From JBOHHR01 sp050740975 (GTDB lineage Bacteria; Pseudomonadota; Gammaproteobacteria; JBOHHR01): a stretch of DNA of 5,955 bases. The translations under genes and the position numbers were made by a program. Each line of letters starts with the position of its first letter. Positions within the stretch are counted from its first letter, which is position 1. The stretch spans positions 1-5,955 of the forward strand of contig JBOIEE010000025.1 of assembly GCA_050740975.1 (NCBI GenBank). Reading direction: 5' to 3'. Shown here in pieces: positions 5,549 through 5,955 of this stretch. Below the pieces are notes generated by a model. The model did no database searches and was not told where the DNA came from. It saw only the letters and a list, made by a program, of their open reading frames with translations.

Positions 5549-5955
5549 TCACAGCAGCATGGTGGCGAGGTAAGTGACATAAAGCCCACCGTTGACGAAT
5601 AGCATCCATACCCGCAGTTGGCCCCACAGCAAGGCGCAGCTTAACCACAAGGCCGCCGCATAGGTCACGAGCACGCTCAGAAAGACCTCTGAGCGCAACT
5701 CCCAAGGGGTGAGCAAGATCCCGATGGCGGGCAGTATGGATCCCTGAAAGACCATCGCCCCGGTGATATTTCCAAAGGCGAGCGTGTCTTTGCGCCGGCG
5801 GATCCACAGGATGCTGTTAACCTTCTCCGGAAGCTCGGTGGCAATAGGAATGATCAACAGCGAAAGCAGCAGCGCCGATAGGCCAAACTCGCGTGAGGTC
5901 ACCTCCACCGCGTGGATAAACCCCTCGGCGCCTGCGATCAGCAGGACCAGCCCGA
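5549..5955 (-). CDS. Sodium/calcium-exchanger-family membrane protein, N-terminus missing
   Basis: The visible part is the C-terminal 134 residues of an inner-membrane cation antiporter of the CaCA type, with the frame open through the right edge. The GTG at 5908 is internal, because the upstream codons read GLVLLIAGAEGFIHA. The second alpha repeat is recognisable: a helix ending in IIPIATELPEKVNSILWI (compare the family's T/S-x-PE motif with its ion-binding glutamate), then RRRKDTLAFGNITGAMVFQGSILPAIGI, corresponding to the GN-x-x-GS/A helix. Three further hydrophobic segments follow (about 60-75, 91-111 and 115-134), ending in ATMLL. The family motif differs from the canonical GTSLPE, so the transported ion (Ca2+/Na+ or H+) is not determined. 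It is convergent with the exonuclease gene, separated by the palindromic element. Confidence 0.85.
   Translation of the reverse strand, partial: GLVLLIAGAEGFIHAVEVTSREFGLSALLLSLLIIPIATELPEKVNSILWIRRRKDTLAFGNITGAMVFQGSILPAIGILLTPWELRSEVFLSVLVTYAAALWLSCALLWGQLRVWMLFVNGGLYVTYLATMLL

Noticed and set aside
1..5955. CRISPR arrays, tRNA or rRNA genes, toxin-antitoxin or defence genes
   Set aside because: No regularly spaced repeats, cloverleaf sequences or matching proteins were seen.

Overview
The window looks like chromosomal DNA from a fairly GC-rich gammaproteobacterium. The evidence is a Pseudomonas-type ArgB, an ExoIII paralogue close to the pseudomonad Crc protein, a QueG with proteobacterial motifs, and a DUF4124-type periplasmic protein. 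All genes are housekeeping or small accessory genes. I see no phage, plasmid, CRISPR or defence module.

Layout. Positions 1-668 hold the 3' part of a ParA/MinD-like ATPase whose Walker A region lies before the window. Its end overlaps the start of queG (epoxyqueuosine reductase, final step of queuosine synthesis), so the two are probably co-transcribed. Next comes an intergenic inverted-repeat element (about 1736-1860), then a secreted or membrane-anchored thioredoxin-like protein with a CPPC motif (1884-2498). A 209-base leader precedes argB (N-acetylglutamate kinase, arginine synthesis, 2708-3610). Between argB and the convergent gene 3755-4381 (minus) lie a short hairpin and a 14-base palindrome. 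The minus-strand gene encodes an exported DUF4124-like coiled-coil protein. It shares a 158-base divergent promoter region, with palindromes, with an exonuclease III/Crc-family gene (4540-5319). After that comes a second inverted-repeat element of about 145 bases (5342-5486). The window ends in the C-terminal half of a sodium/calcium-exchanger-type membrane protein on the minus strand (5549 to the edge).

How the genes relate. The genes do not form one pathway. The argB-to-xth stretch recalls the argB...pyrE-crc neighbourhood of Pseudomonas (from memory), but no pyrE is visible here. The exonuclease keeps the catalytic residues that Crc has lost. The two palindromic intergenic elements are the most unusual non-coding structures. 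I did not find a convincing new multi-gene system.
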